The notes beneath the pieces were generated by a model, which worked only from the letters and a program-made list of their open reading frames with translations, did no database searches and had not been told where the DNA came from. A stretch of 10,340 nucleotides of DNA from JANLVJ01 sp031363945. Its GTDB lineage: Bacteria; Bacteroidota; Bacteroidia; Sphingobacteriales; Sphingobacteriaceae. The position numbers were made by a program, and so were the translations under genes. Where the stretch lies: NCBI GenBank assembly GCA_031363945.1, contig JANLVJ010000072.1:1-10340 (forward strand), in the 5' to 3' direction. Below are positions 1 to 7,330 of this stretch, piece after piece (the stretch's first letter is position 1; the number at the start of each line of letters is the position of its first letter).

Positions 1-1712
1 GAGTGTTCGTTAAGTGACTGCCCGGTGATCAACTGCTTGTAATAAGTAATACCAGAAAGAAGCTGGGCTTTAAATTTCTCAAAATACCTGATCTTTTTCT
101 CAGTTAAGTGTGCAAGCTGAAGTTGAACATCTTTCTGCAGGTAGGCGATATAAAGTTCAAGTTCTTTGATAAAGATATGGGGTCTTTTAATTTCAGCGAG
201 TAAATCAGTTTTACCATAAATATGGCCAACCATCTCATCAAGGCTGTAAACTCTTGAGAAATAAGCCAAATTTGGACCAGGGCAAATTGCAACTGCGTTT
301 GTTTCTTTCTTCAGGGCAATTTTTAATTTCAGGTAGGTAGAAGAGCATAATCCTTCGCACAGACAGATCTTTTCAGTAATAACATCATACGCCTTTTCAT
401 AAGCGTCTTTTACCAGGCCCAGGGTATCTAGCTGTGCTATTTTTAATTGCTGATATTTTCTGGATGCAGTACAAATTGGAGCCACCGTAAATTCGGTATT
501 ACTACATAAAAACTTCTTTGTACAGGGGCTTCCGGGTCTGCCCTCAGCTATTCTTTTCAAGCGTTGTGTTTCTGCAGTAGCTGGCTTAAAATTATTAAAA
601 AGTACACCCAGTGGAGAAGCATCACTTAAATAGTAATCATCATTTCGAGCTCCTGCTAACTGAGTAAGAGTTTCCTGGTCAACATTTGTTATTTCAGGAA
701 CCAGCAAAAATGGGCTCCCCCATCCTGTAGCATCGAGCTCATAATATTCAAGAAGAAACTTATTTTCAGCAGCAGTTCCAATACCGCCCTGGGCTGTGAC
801 ACGCTGAATTGGAAAATCATTGGCACATAGATTCTTTACTTCAATTGCATTCTTATAAATGCTCAATAACTCAGTATACATCTCTTTTCTGCGTAGTTTG
901 AATTCTTCAAGAATTGGTCCCAGCAAAAAACCATCTGTTGCAAAAGCATGCCCCCCGCAATTAAGTCCTGACTCAATTCTGAACTCTGATACCCAGATTG
1001 CTTTCTTAGCCAGAAATTTTGCCTGAATCAACGCAGAGCGAAAATCACTGACCTTAAGGATAAGCTTCTTTTGCATAATGCCAAAACTATCAGGCATAAA
1101 ACAGGTAAAGTTCTCCATATAACTATAAAGCCTGGGATTCATTCCAGCAGACATAATAACTGACGATTGAAGTTTTGAATTGGCAAAACCTCTTAAGGCT
1201 GCTAAAGCGTCTGTATTTTCATCACCCAGATAAACTTTACCCAGATAATTCATTTTATCAACTTTGGCCATAATATTTACATCAATCGAGCCCTGTACGA
1301 TATTAGCCTTTAAAATTGACTGTAAATTCTGTTTCTTTCGGAGATTCGTACTGGCCAACATTTTTTTGTAATCAATTGCCAACACACTTTTCTCTGGTAA
1401 TAATTCAAAATACCGGCAGATATCGTTGCCTATCAAAAACTCTTGTTTTTTTAATTCTATAAGTTGTTTTGTAATGCCAGCCTGCAATAAATCAAGGTAT
1501 GCTGTAATCCGGCGTGCACGGCTATCGGTTGATTTTTTTTCAATTTCAGTATAAGGCTCGTCAAGCTTGTTGGAATGATATTTACGCATCCGCTCGATTA
1601 AGTCGTCATCAACTATTGAAAGCACTGAACTTATACCATACCTGGCAATCTTAAGCGGGGTATCAATTGAATAACCAAGACCTAATACTGGAACGTGGAA
1701 TGTATGATCCAT
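1..1712 (-). CDS. Unnamed nitronate monooxygenase/PfaD-like TIM-barrel protein with Cys-rich C-terminal region (3' end off window)
   Basis: An open frame of 570 codons starts at ATG 1712 and runs off the left edge without a stop. I do not recognise a named function. Residues about 250-256 read NCGGHAF and residues 308-313 read QGGIGT, followed by a GWGSPFLLVPE stretch. These resemble the glycine-rich FMN/phosphate loops of the 2-nitropropane dioxygenase/nitronate monooxygenase and PfaD TIM barrels (GGH and GGIGT). The N-terminus (VPVLGLGYSIDTPLKIARYG) resembles the opening strand of such barrels. The C-terminal third is rich in cysteine: C397, C403, C414, then CLCEGLC at 450-456 and C477, which could hold a metal or Fe-S cluster. 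No signal peptide or membrane segment is visible. The ATG start follows a good promoter and FNR-like site. The flavin-barrel reading is inference from motifs; the exact reaction is unknown. It stands apart from the decayed sugar-acid genes upstream. Confidence 0.85.
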   Translation of the reverse strand, partial: MDHTFHVPVLGLGYSIDTPLKIARYGISSVLSIVDDDLIERMRKYHSNKLDEPYTEIEKKSTDSRARRITAYLDLLQAGITKQLIELKKQEFLIGNDICRYFELLPEKSVLAIDYKKMLASTNLRKKQNLQSILKANIVQGSIDVNIMAKVDKMNYLGKVYLGDENTDALAALRGFANSKLQSSVIMSAGMNPRLYSYMENFTCFMPDSFGIMQKKLILKVSDFRSALIQAKFLAKKAIWVSEFRIESGLNCGGHAFATDGFLLGPILEEFKLRRKEMYTELLSIYKNAIEVKNLCANDFPIQRVTAQGGIGTAAENKFLLEYYELDATGWGSPFLLVPEITNVDQETLTQLAGARNDDYYLSDASPLGVLFNNFKPATAETQRLKRIAEGRPGSPCTKKFLCSNTEFTVAPICTASRKYQQLKIAQLDTLGLVKDAYEKAYDVITEKICLCEGLCSSTYLKLKIALKKETNAVAICPGPNLAYFSRVYSLDEMVGHIYGKTDLLAEIKRPHIFIKELELYIAYLQKDVQLQLAHLTEKKIRYFEKFKAQLLSGITYYKQLITGQSLNEH

Positions 1713-1740
1713 AATAATAAGATAAAAAAACACAACAAAT

Positions 1741-1748
1741 CAAATTTA
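1741..1748 (-). promoter_or_regulatory. Bacteroidetes-type -7 promoter box (TAAATTTG)
   Basis: Read on the minus strand this is TAAATTTG, a full match to the Bacteroidetes sigma-ABfr -7 element TAnnTTTG. It lies 29 bp upstream of the ATG at 1712, which predicts a transcript start near 1735 and a short leader of about 20-25 nt. The FNR-like palindrome sits in the place of the -33 element, as expected for an activated promoter. The transcript start itself is inferred. Confidence 0.6.
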
Positions 1749-1770
1749 TCTATCGCTTCACATTAAAAAA

Positions 1771-1784
1771 CTGATACAGATCAC
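1771..1784 (-). promoter_or_regulatory. FNR-like operator upstream of the unnamed flavoprotein-like gene
   Basis: The core is a perfect inverted repeat TGAT-acag-ATCA at 1772-1783, matching 8 of the 10 defined bases of the FNR consensus TTGAT-N4-ATCAA; only the outermost pair differs. Its centre is about 33 bp upstream of the centre of the TAAATTTG box and roughly 42 bp upstream of the predicted transcript start, the position of a class II activator site. The regulator encoded at 8769-9821 carries an FNR-type recognition helix and is the natural candidate to bind it. Confidence 0.6.
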
Positions 1785-1815
1785 TTATTGAATTAGTTTC
1801 AATCATTTATTTCTT

Positions 1816-2258
1816 TTACCCTACATGTCGAGAATAATAGGCTTCTATTTTTGGTTTCCAATGTTGTATTAATACACCTTTCCAGTTTAAACCCCCAAAC
1901 CGATTAACGGCCTGTGATATATTAAAATCTGTGAAAGCTCAGACCTACTTAAAAGTTAAGAAGTCTTTCGTAATAGGTATCTAAAAAATAATTGTTCATA
2001 GTACCTGATATTCTTCGCTAACCACTCTGGTTTTATAGCATGTATTCCTAGATAGGCTTAAGCACCCAACTCAGTCACAATAATAGGTTTCTTATACTTT
2101 TTATGATTTTCATCAAGCTCATTATTGAAAAGGTTGCCAGGTGTAACTAACTTTTGAGTGCTAACAAGGAGCAGATTTAAAGTAGCAACAGGTTACTCTA
2201 AGCTGACTGTTAAACCCGCAACCAGGAACGACATAACACATGGTAATTGAATTTTCAT
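1816..2258 (-). pseudogene. Remnant of a glycoside hydrolase family 2 (beta-glucuronidase-like) gene
   Basis: Fragments in shifting frames resemble the two ends of a secreted GH2 enzyme. At 2258 an ATG opens a signal-peptide-like stretch (MKIQLPCVMSFLVAGLTVSL) that soon meets a stop. In the same frame follows KKYKKPIIVTELGA (about 2064-2106), like the GH2 strand with the catalytic glutamate, then a TAA. Another frame gives SEEYQV at about 2010, typical just after it in beta-glucuronidases, and a third gives YFLDTYYERLLNF. Near the end, NRFGGLNWKGV and WKPKIEAYY (about 1830-1905) match the family's closing N-x-KG and KPK-AYY pattern, then a stop at 1816-1818. Most of the roughly 600-residue middle is missing. 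It lies 15 bp past the transporter remnant, fitting a former glucuronide-use operon. The family call is moderately sure; substrate is inferred from context. Confidence 0.6.
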
Positions 2259-2273
2259 CTGGGTTCAGGTTGT

Positions 2274-3332
2274 TTAGAAGTCCATTTTTTTCTTGACAGA
2301 GTTCAAAATCTGAATGGCTATCCAGGCTGTTAAATAAACAAGACTACATACTGAGAACATAATAAAATATCCGGTCTCGATCTGATGTCTTGCTTTAAAA
2401 TAATCAAATAGATGTCCAGCACTGATAGCAATCAGGATTCCTCCAAGTGCTCCAAACATACTACCGATACCTGTTACTGAGCCTGAATCTGATTTCGGGA
2501 ATGAATCGCTAACTGTTGTGTACATTTTTGCGCTCCAGGCCTGATGAACTGCCATGGCCAGACCAATTGTTGCCACTGCCAGCCAAATGCTATAACCATC
2601 AACGTATTGGGTGAATAAAACGGGGGTTAATGCACAGCCTTAGATCAACATAGCTATTTTACGGGCACGAAAGACTAACCACCCCTGCCTGATAAAATAC
2701 ATCGGCAGCCAACCTCTAAAAATACTTCCTGCAGTTGCCATCGAATAAGCCAGGGCGATAGGCAAAGCCAGTGCAGTATTCTTTAAACCATACTGCTTGA
2801 CCAGAAAATCAGGAAGCCAGAAAAGGTAAAACCACCAGACAGGATCTCTTAAAAATTTTCAACTGGCAAAAACCCAGGTCTGTCTGAAACGCAGCAATTG
2901 TACGCATGTTAATTGGGTTTTTAGATCTCCATCGATGTGTAATTCATCGCTATTGATATAGACCTATTCTTCAGTTGAAATTTTTTTGTGTTTTGATGGT
3001 ATATCATAAAGAAAAAACCAGAGTACCAGCCAGATAAATCCAAGTAAGCCTGTCAGAATAAAGGCCCAGCGCCAGCCCCATGCTACCACAATAAAGGGTA
3101 CAGTCAGCAGAGCGGTGATGGCTCAGATAGTTGTTCCAGAATTGAAAATCCCCGTTGCAAAGGCCCGTTATTTTGTTGGAAACCATTGAGCAAAAGGCTG
3201 ATAACTGCCCGGTCTAAATAATTTATGGTCGTGGCAAAAAATACCAGACTACAGATTGTCCACCGGTAATTAACATTTTGTAGCTGCACGCACCCCTGTG
3301 GTGATTGTATGCTCTAGTGCTTTTCTTGCCAT
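2274..3332 (-). pseudogene. exuT: Decayed hexuronate transporter (ExuT-type MFS permease)
   Basis: Once a 12-helix major facilitator importing glucuronate/galacturonate. ATG 3332 opens MARKALEHTITTGVRAATK, which meets a stop; after a frameshift the sequence continues NYRWTICSLVFFATTINYLDRAVISLL, the first helix of this family. It then joins QPFAQWFPTK at about 3195, skipping roughly 85-100 residues (helices 2-4). The rest is readable in one frame to the natural end at 2274, through GIFNSGTT, WGWRWAFILTG, DPVWWFYLFWLPDF and SDSFPKSDSGSVTGIGSMFGALGG, but with five in-frame stops: TAA 3168-3170, TGA 3123-3125, TAG 2964-2966, TGA 2859-2861 and TAA 2640-2642. No functional permease can be made. 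The family identity is clear; the short open pieces inside it are fragments, not genes. Confidence 0.9.
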
Positions 3333-3453
3333 ATTTATCCTTAAATGTTACACGTATTTTTATACCTGAAATCTGCTTCAAAAAAGAAATCCAGTAATTA
3401 GTAAGGCAGTAGCTGAAAACAATATTCTCCTGATTTCAGCCAAAACATATTCT

Positions 3454-4449
3454 TCAAATTTTGATCCTGTCAGTTATATCGTTAACAGTTTGACGGGTGA
3501 AATCACCAGCTTCATTTAATTTGCCGACAGCAGCTGCAGCTGCGAAATCAATCAGTTCATTTAACTGGCTATGGCGGCTTAATCCATATATCAATCCGGC
3601 CATAAAACAGTCTCCACTACCGACCCTGTCCACTACAGTACCTATGGTAAAACTCTTTGAAACTGCCCATTTCTGGTTATGCCTGATGTTAGCAAAATAC
3701 CTGTTATCAAGTCTGCAGGTATAGGCGACTGTTTTTACTTTCGGGAAAATGGCCTGCAACTGCAGGATACTTTCTTCTGTAGCTGCATTAAGTTCTACAT
3801 CTGATTTCCCTATACTATTTTCAACAGAAGACTTAATACCCAGCAGAGCCTGAGCTGACCAGATATTACCCATTACTACATCACATAAATTAACCAGCTC
3901 ATACAGGGTATCTATCGGGTTTATACCAGGCGACCAAAGCTTGCTTCTATAATTCAGGTCTATTGAAACAGGGATCATTCGATTCGAACAGGCAGCCAGT
4001 GCTTCAGCACATACAGCCGCACTTTGCTTGTTTAATGAGGGTGTGATGGCACTAAAATGAAACCAGTTGCAGTCAGAAAGTATGGTATCCCAGTCTATCA
4101 TGCCAGGCATTAAACTGCTGAAAGAGGAATAAGCACGGTCATAGATAACCCCCTCTCCTTTAATTTCTGAACCGTGTGGCAGGTAATAGATACCTATTCT
4201 ACTGCCCGAAAGCTGAATATCAGAAACAGCAATTTTCTGACTTCCTATATATGCGATCAATTTTCTGGATAAAAAATTATCAGGTAAAGCAGTCAGGTAT
4301 TTTACAGGAATCTGCCATTGGGCAAGGGCTACAGCTACATTTAACTCTGAACCTCCGACATAAAATGGCATATTACTTTCTGAAGGCCAGTTATCATCGG
4401 GTGATAATCTCAGGAGTAATTCACCAAAACAACATACTTTAGGGGGCAT
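3454..4449 (-). CDS. kdgK: 2-keto-3-deoxygluconate kinase, PfkB family
   Basis: Phosphorylates 2-keto-3-deoxygluconate to KDPG with ATP in the cytosol, the last step before KDPG aldolase in hexuronate breakdown. At 331 residues it is full length. GGSELN (32-37) is the first PfkB substrate motif, IDLNYRSKLW (163-172) is typical of KDG kinases, and VVDRVGSGDCFMAGL (272-286) is the second PfkB signature, with D280 as catalytic base. A conserved feature appears lost: the N-x-x-E/D motif, usually GNEEDA here, reads GNIWSA (194-199), without acidic residues. The ATG at 4449 lies inside the end of uxaC; the two overlap by 11 bases, suggesting coupled translation. A KDPG aldolase gene is not seen next to it. 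The family is certain; the KDG specificity rests on context and motifs. Activity may be eroding with the rest of the locus. Confidence 0.88.
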   Translation of the reverse strand: MPPKVCCFGELLLRLSPDDNWPSESNMPFYVGGSELNVAVALAQWQIPVKYLTALPDNFLSRKLIAYIGSQKIAVSDIQLSGSRIGIYYLPHGSEIKGEGVIYDRAYSSFSSLMPGMIDWDTILSDCNWFHFSAITPSLNKQSAAVCAEALAACSNRMIPVSIDLNYRSKLWSPGINPIDTLYELVNLCDVVMGNIWSAQALLGIKSSVENSIGKSDVELNAATEESILQLQAIFPKVKTVAYTCRLDNRYFANIRHNQKWAVSKSFTIGTVVDRVGSGDCFMAGLIYGLSRHSQLNELIDFAAAAAVGKLNEAGDFTRQTVNDITDRIKI

Positions 4450-5425
4450 CGTTCAGGCTTAAGTACTGTTTTGCATTGTGGTAACAGATATTCTGTATGA
4501 TCTGACCAATCCACTTCTCATGATTCGGTAATAAACCTGCCTCAATCTCAGACCCAAACATATTACACACGAGACGCCTGAAATCTTCATGTCTTGAAAA
4601 CGATAAGAAGCTACGGCTGTCAGTCAGCATGCCTATAAATGTACTGATCATACCAATTGATGACAGGGCATTTAACTGCTTTGTCATTCCATCGATCTGA
4701 TCTAAAAACCACCAACCACTACCGAATTGAATTTCCCCCCTGATTATACCATCATTAAAATTACCTGTCATAGCGGTAAACAACTCATTATCTGCCGGAT
4801 TTACATTAAAAAAAAATATTCTGGCAAGTTCATTGGTTTTATCGAGTTCATCAGGTCTGAAACCAGGCAATACCTTGGTAAAAAGTGCTGACTGAGTAAT
4901 ACTTTTATGATATCTTAAATCATCACATGGGTCATCTGTTGTACAGGCCACTTTGACTTTAAAGTGTGAAAGCAAACCTGTTGTTGAAAATTTATCATCA
5001 CTAAGCTGCTCATTGCAATGGCTGTAAATTTTACCTGCTGACTCCATATTGAGGTATTGTTTTACCTGAAACGGATCATTGAGTTCTAGCTGTGTCCAGT
5101 GAAATAGTGGGTTACGTTTAGTCTGGGGCACGCAGGTGGCCCAGACATGAAATTTCTGCTCAATACTGGCAGAGCCTGTTATGAGATCTTCCCTGATGCC
5201 GAGGGTTCGCATCGCCCTCCATTTATAGTGGTCGCCCTCAAGCCAGATTTCAGTAAGATTTTTATATTTCTTTTTTTCTGCAATTTCATTCACAGGCAGG
5301 TGATTATGGTAATCTATTATTGGTAGACTAGCAGCATAGCCGTAATATGATTTTTTTGCAGCATCAAACTGTATTAAGAAATCTTCAGTTAAAAGAGTTG
5401 AATACTTAGCTAATAAATCTGCCAT
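4439..5425 (-). CDS. uxaC: Uronate isomerase with large internal in-frame deletion, probably inactive
   Basis: Uronate isomerase turns glucuronate/galacturonate into fructuronate/tagaturonate in the cytosol. The reading frame is open, but it has 328 residues against about 466-470 for the family. The N-terminal part is intact: IIDYHNHLP (36-44) with the H40/H42 metal pair, WLEGDHYKWRAMRT, NPLFHWTQLEL and CTTDDPCDDLRYH, up to KVLPGFRPDE (184-193). It then jumps straight to LDKTNELARIFFFNVNP, which belongs about 140 residues later, and continues normally through IQFGSGWWF, GMLTDSRSFLSFSRHE (D269, R271) and the C-terminus. The missing block normally holds the CxxSDH and QxHxGAxRNNN segments that line the TIM-barrel active site, so activity is unlikely. 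The junction is near 4846. The frame was kept, which hides the damage and preserves the 11-base overlap with kdgK. Confidence 0.9.
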   Translation of the reverse strand: MADLLAKYSTLLTEDFLIQFDAAKKSYYGYAASLPIIDYHNHLPVNEIAEKKKYKNLTEIWLEGDHYKWRAMRTLGIREDLITGSASIEQKFHVWATCVPQTKRNPLFHWTQLELNDPFQVKQYLNMESAGKIYSHCNEQLSDDKFSTTGLLSHFKVKVACTTDDPCDDLRYHKSITQSALFTKVLPGFRPDELDKTNELARIFFFNVNPADNELFTAMTGNFNDGIIRGEIQFGSGWWFLDQIDGMTKQLNALSSIGMISTFIGMLTDSRSFLSFSRHEDFRRLVCNMFGSEIEAGLLPNHEKWIGQIIQNICYHNAKQYLSLNDAP

Positions 5426-5464
5426 ATTTCTTTACTGTTCTTTAAGGGTAAGGAATTACTTAGA

Positions 5465-6667
5465 TTAAACAAGGTTTCTTAAAACTCCGAGTTCAAGGCC
5501 CCTTATTTCAGCAAGACCTCTTAACCTGCCAATAGCCGAATACCCAGGGTAGGTCTTTTTTCGCAAGTCATCAAGCATTTGATGACCATGATCAGGACGA
5601 ACAGGAATATCTGTCTTTCTGGCCTGCATTAAAGTTACCAGTTCTTTAATAACCCCATACATATCTACATCACCTTCAAGGTGGTTTTCTTCATAAAAAT
5701 CACCGTTGATATTGCCCTTTGTACTGCGCAGGTGAATAAAATTTATGCGTTCTCCAAATTTTCTAACCATTGCTACCAGGTCATTATCGGCACGTACCCC
5801 CAATGAACCCGTGCAAAAACACAGACCATTATTCAGGGAAGGAACTTCAGAAAAGATATTGGCAAGCTGCTCCTCCGTGCTTACAATTCTCGGCAAACCC
5901 AATACCGGAAACGGTGGATCATCAGGATGAATAACCATTTTTATACCTACTTTTTCAGCTACCGGGATAACCTGCCTGAGAAAGTAGATAAGATGACTGT
6001 GCAATTTATCACCATCGATATTTTTATATTGCGCGATTGCTGTATGAAACTGTGCCAGGGTAAAGCTTTTTTCACTACCAGGTAAACCAAGTATAATTGA
6101 TTTTTCGAGTTCAGCTTTCTCCTGATCACTCATCTGTTCGAATCGCTGAGCCGCACGTGTTAATTCTGCGGCACTATAATCATATTCTGCTCCTTTACGC
6201 TTAAGAATATATAGGTCAAAAGCGATAAACGCAGCGCGTTCAAAGCGCAGGGCTTTACTGCCATCAGCAACAGTAAAAGATAGGTCTGTACGTGTCCAGT
6301 CAAGAACAGGCATAAAATTATAGGTGACAATTTTTATACCACAAGAAGCCAGATTAATTAGTGTTTGCTTGTAGTTTTCGATGTACTGATCAAAGCCGGA
6401 AGCTTGTGTTTTAATAGCCTCATGTACCGGCACACTTTCGACAACACTCCAAACCAAATCAGCAACCTCGATTTCATTTTTTCTGATCAGTATTTCTGAC
6501 ACAGGCCATACATCGGTATTTGGAACATGATGTAAGGCAGTGACAATACCCCTGCAACCTGCTTGTCTTATATCTTGCAAGCTAACGGGGTCTTTTGGAC
6601 CATACCAGCGCATGGTCTGTATCATGCTGTTTTTAATACCTTTATAAGATGGGGAATTTAGAATCAT
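5465..6667 (-). CDS. uxuA: Mannonate dehydratase
   Basis: Dehydrates D-mannonate to 2-keto-3-deoxygluconate, a Mn/Fe-dependent cytosolic step feeding kdgK. The protein aligns by eye with E. coli UxuA along its whole length: RWYGPKDPVSLQDIRQAG, TALHHVPN, WSVVESVPVHE, YNFMPVLDWTRTDL, PGYSAIGRLRGLAE. The metal ligands of the family are all in place: H247 in HPDDPP, C285 in CTGSLG, H312 in FIHLR and D359 in RPDHGH, with spacing close to that of the solved streptococcal enzyme. The longest frame gives 400 residues from ATG 6667, but Met15 (ATG 6623-6625, MIQTMRWYGP) matches the usual start and is the likelier one, giving 386 residues. No Shine-Dalgarno decides it. It follows the dehydrogenase remnant and precedes uxaC by 39 bp. 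It is the best-preserved gene of the decaying locus. Confidence 0.92.
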   Translation of the reverse strand: MILNSPSYKGIKNSMIQTMRWYGPKDPVSLQDIRQAGCRGIVTALHHVPNTDVWPVSEILIRKNEIEVADLVWSVVESVPVHEAIKTQASGFDQYIENYKQTLINLASCGIKIVTYNFMPVLDWTRTDLSFTVADGSKALRFERAAFIAFDLYILKRKGAEYDYSAAELTRAAQRFEQMSDQEKAELEKSIILGLPGSEKSFTLAQFHTAIAQYKNIDGDKLHSHLIYFLRQVIPVAEKVGIKMVIHPDDPPFPVLGLPRIVSTEEQLANIFSEVPSLNNGLCFCTGSLGVRADNDLVAMVRKFGERINFIHLRSTKGNINGDFYEENHLEGDVDMYGVIKELVTLMQARKTDIPVRPDHGHQMLDDLRKKTYPGYSAIGRLRGLAEIRGLELGVLRNLV

Positions 6668-6679
6668 ATGATTAATTAA

Positions 6680-6990
6680 TTATACACCGCTGAATTCAGT
6701 AAAACCACCATCTAATCAGCTCTTTGAGCCTGTGACAAAGTCAGATGCATCACTCAATAGATAAATTAGCGCACCAGCTAATTCTTCAGATTGCACGAAG
6801 CGCTTGAAGGGGTACTTTTAATAATAGCATGCCTGCGATCTTTTAGAGAACCATCACTTTCAGTCAGCAGATTCCCTTCAACCAACCCTTTACAGGCAGA
6901 ATTTTGTTAAGGTACAGTTCTTTCTTTACTTGGATTTCTGAAAGCAGAATCGGCAGGCGGATATTTGACGTAGAGAGTCCTATACTATTC
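6680..6990 (-). pseudogene. Remnant of a short-chain dehydrogenase (fructuronate reductase/mannonate oxidoreductase type)
   Basis: The readable part is the C-terminal end of an SDR of the kind that reduces fructuronate to mannonate in Bacteroidetes hexuronate operons. From about 6895 it reads LVEGNLLTESDGSLKDRRHAIIKSTP; after a one-base shift near 6815 it continues FKRFVQSEELAGALIYLLSDASDFVTGSKS, a TGA stop, then LDGGFTEFSGV and the natural TAA at 6680-6682. The TPFKRFGxPEEL, GALIYLLSDAS and VDGGF pattern is diagnostic for this SDR group. Upstream of 6895 only a vague trace of the INAIAPGFF region is left, in another frame, and the catalytic YxxxK and the nucleotide-binding N-terminus are gone. 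The right boundary is therefore approximate. It stops 13 bp before the longest uxuA start, the spacing of an operon partner. Confidence 0.8.
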
Positions 6991-7042
6991 ATACCTCTGG
7001 TCTTTACATGACTCAGCAGGTTAACTCTTCAAATCAATATAG

Positions 7043-7330
7043 GGAAAAGAAGCCATCAAAGTACCTTTTAAATACCTGGGTAGAAATCAGACCCTGGTTA
7101 AAAATGAAAATATCATTCTGAGTTCTAAGCTCGTCAAACGTGATTCAACCAGTGCTGATTTTGATCATTCAAATAGAGCCTATGAAAAGCTTGAAAAACG
7201 AATAGATATTATTCGTCTGAAGTACCTACAGCTAATTCACGATATACACTTAAACCGCCATACTAAATACAGAGGCCTCAGGTTGGTTTGCCCAAAACCG
7301 CAAATCAAGTGCCATGCAGATTGTTCTTAG
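7043..7330 (+). other. Unrecognised stop-to-stop open stretch without a start codon
   Basis: The plus strand is open for 95 codons between TAG 7040-7042 and TAG 7328-7330, with no ATG. The first 68 or so codons give a charged, helix-prone peptide containing VPFKYLGRNQTLVKNE and YEKLEKRIDIIRLKYLQLIHDI; the rest is antisense to the 3' end of hemN and has no meaning of its own. I cannot assign a family. It may be the tail of another eroded gene, on the opposite strand to everything else, or chance. Outside this stretch I see nothing further between the dehydrogenase remnant and hemN. Confidence 0.2.

Noticed and set aside
104..292. Short minus-strand open frame of 62 codons
   Set aside because: It lies inside the large gene at 1-1712 in another frame and shows no family features.
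3004..3289. Two small open frames of about 60 codons
   Set aside because: Both are fragments of the decayed transporter; neither is a separate gene.
3333..3453. Possible KDPG aldolase remnant between kdgK and the transporter
   Set aside because: Translations of all minus-strand frames show no recognisable aldolase motif.
3497..3724. Plus-strand open frame of 75 codons
   Set aside because: Antisense shadow of kdgK without independent support. The plus-strand frames at 4176-4442, 5745-5930 and 8501-8734 are rejected likewise.
7155..7168. A third TGAT-N4-ATCA palindrome (TGAT-tttg-ATCA)
   Set aside because: It matches the core as well as the other sites, but no gene start lies within a sensible distance on either strand; the nearest downstream gene, uxuA, is about 490 bp away behind a pseudogene. 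Probably chance, or a leftover.
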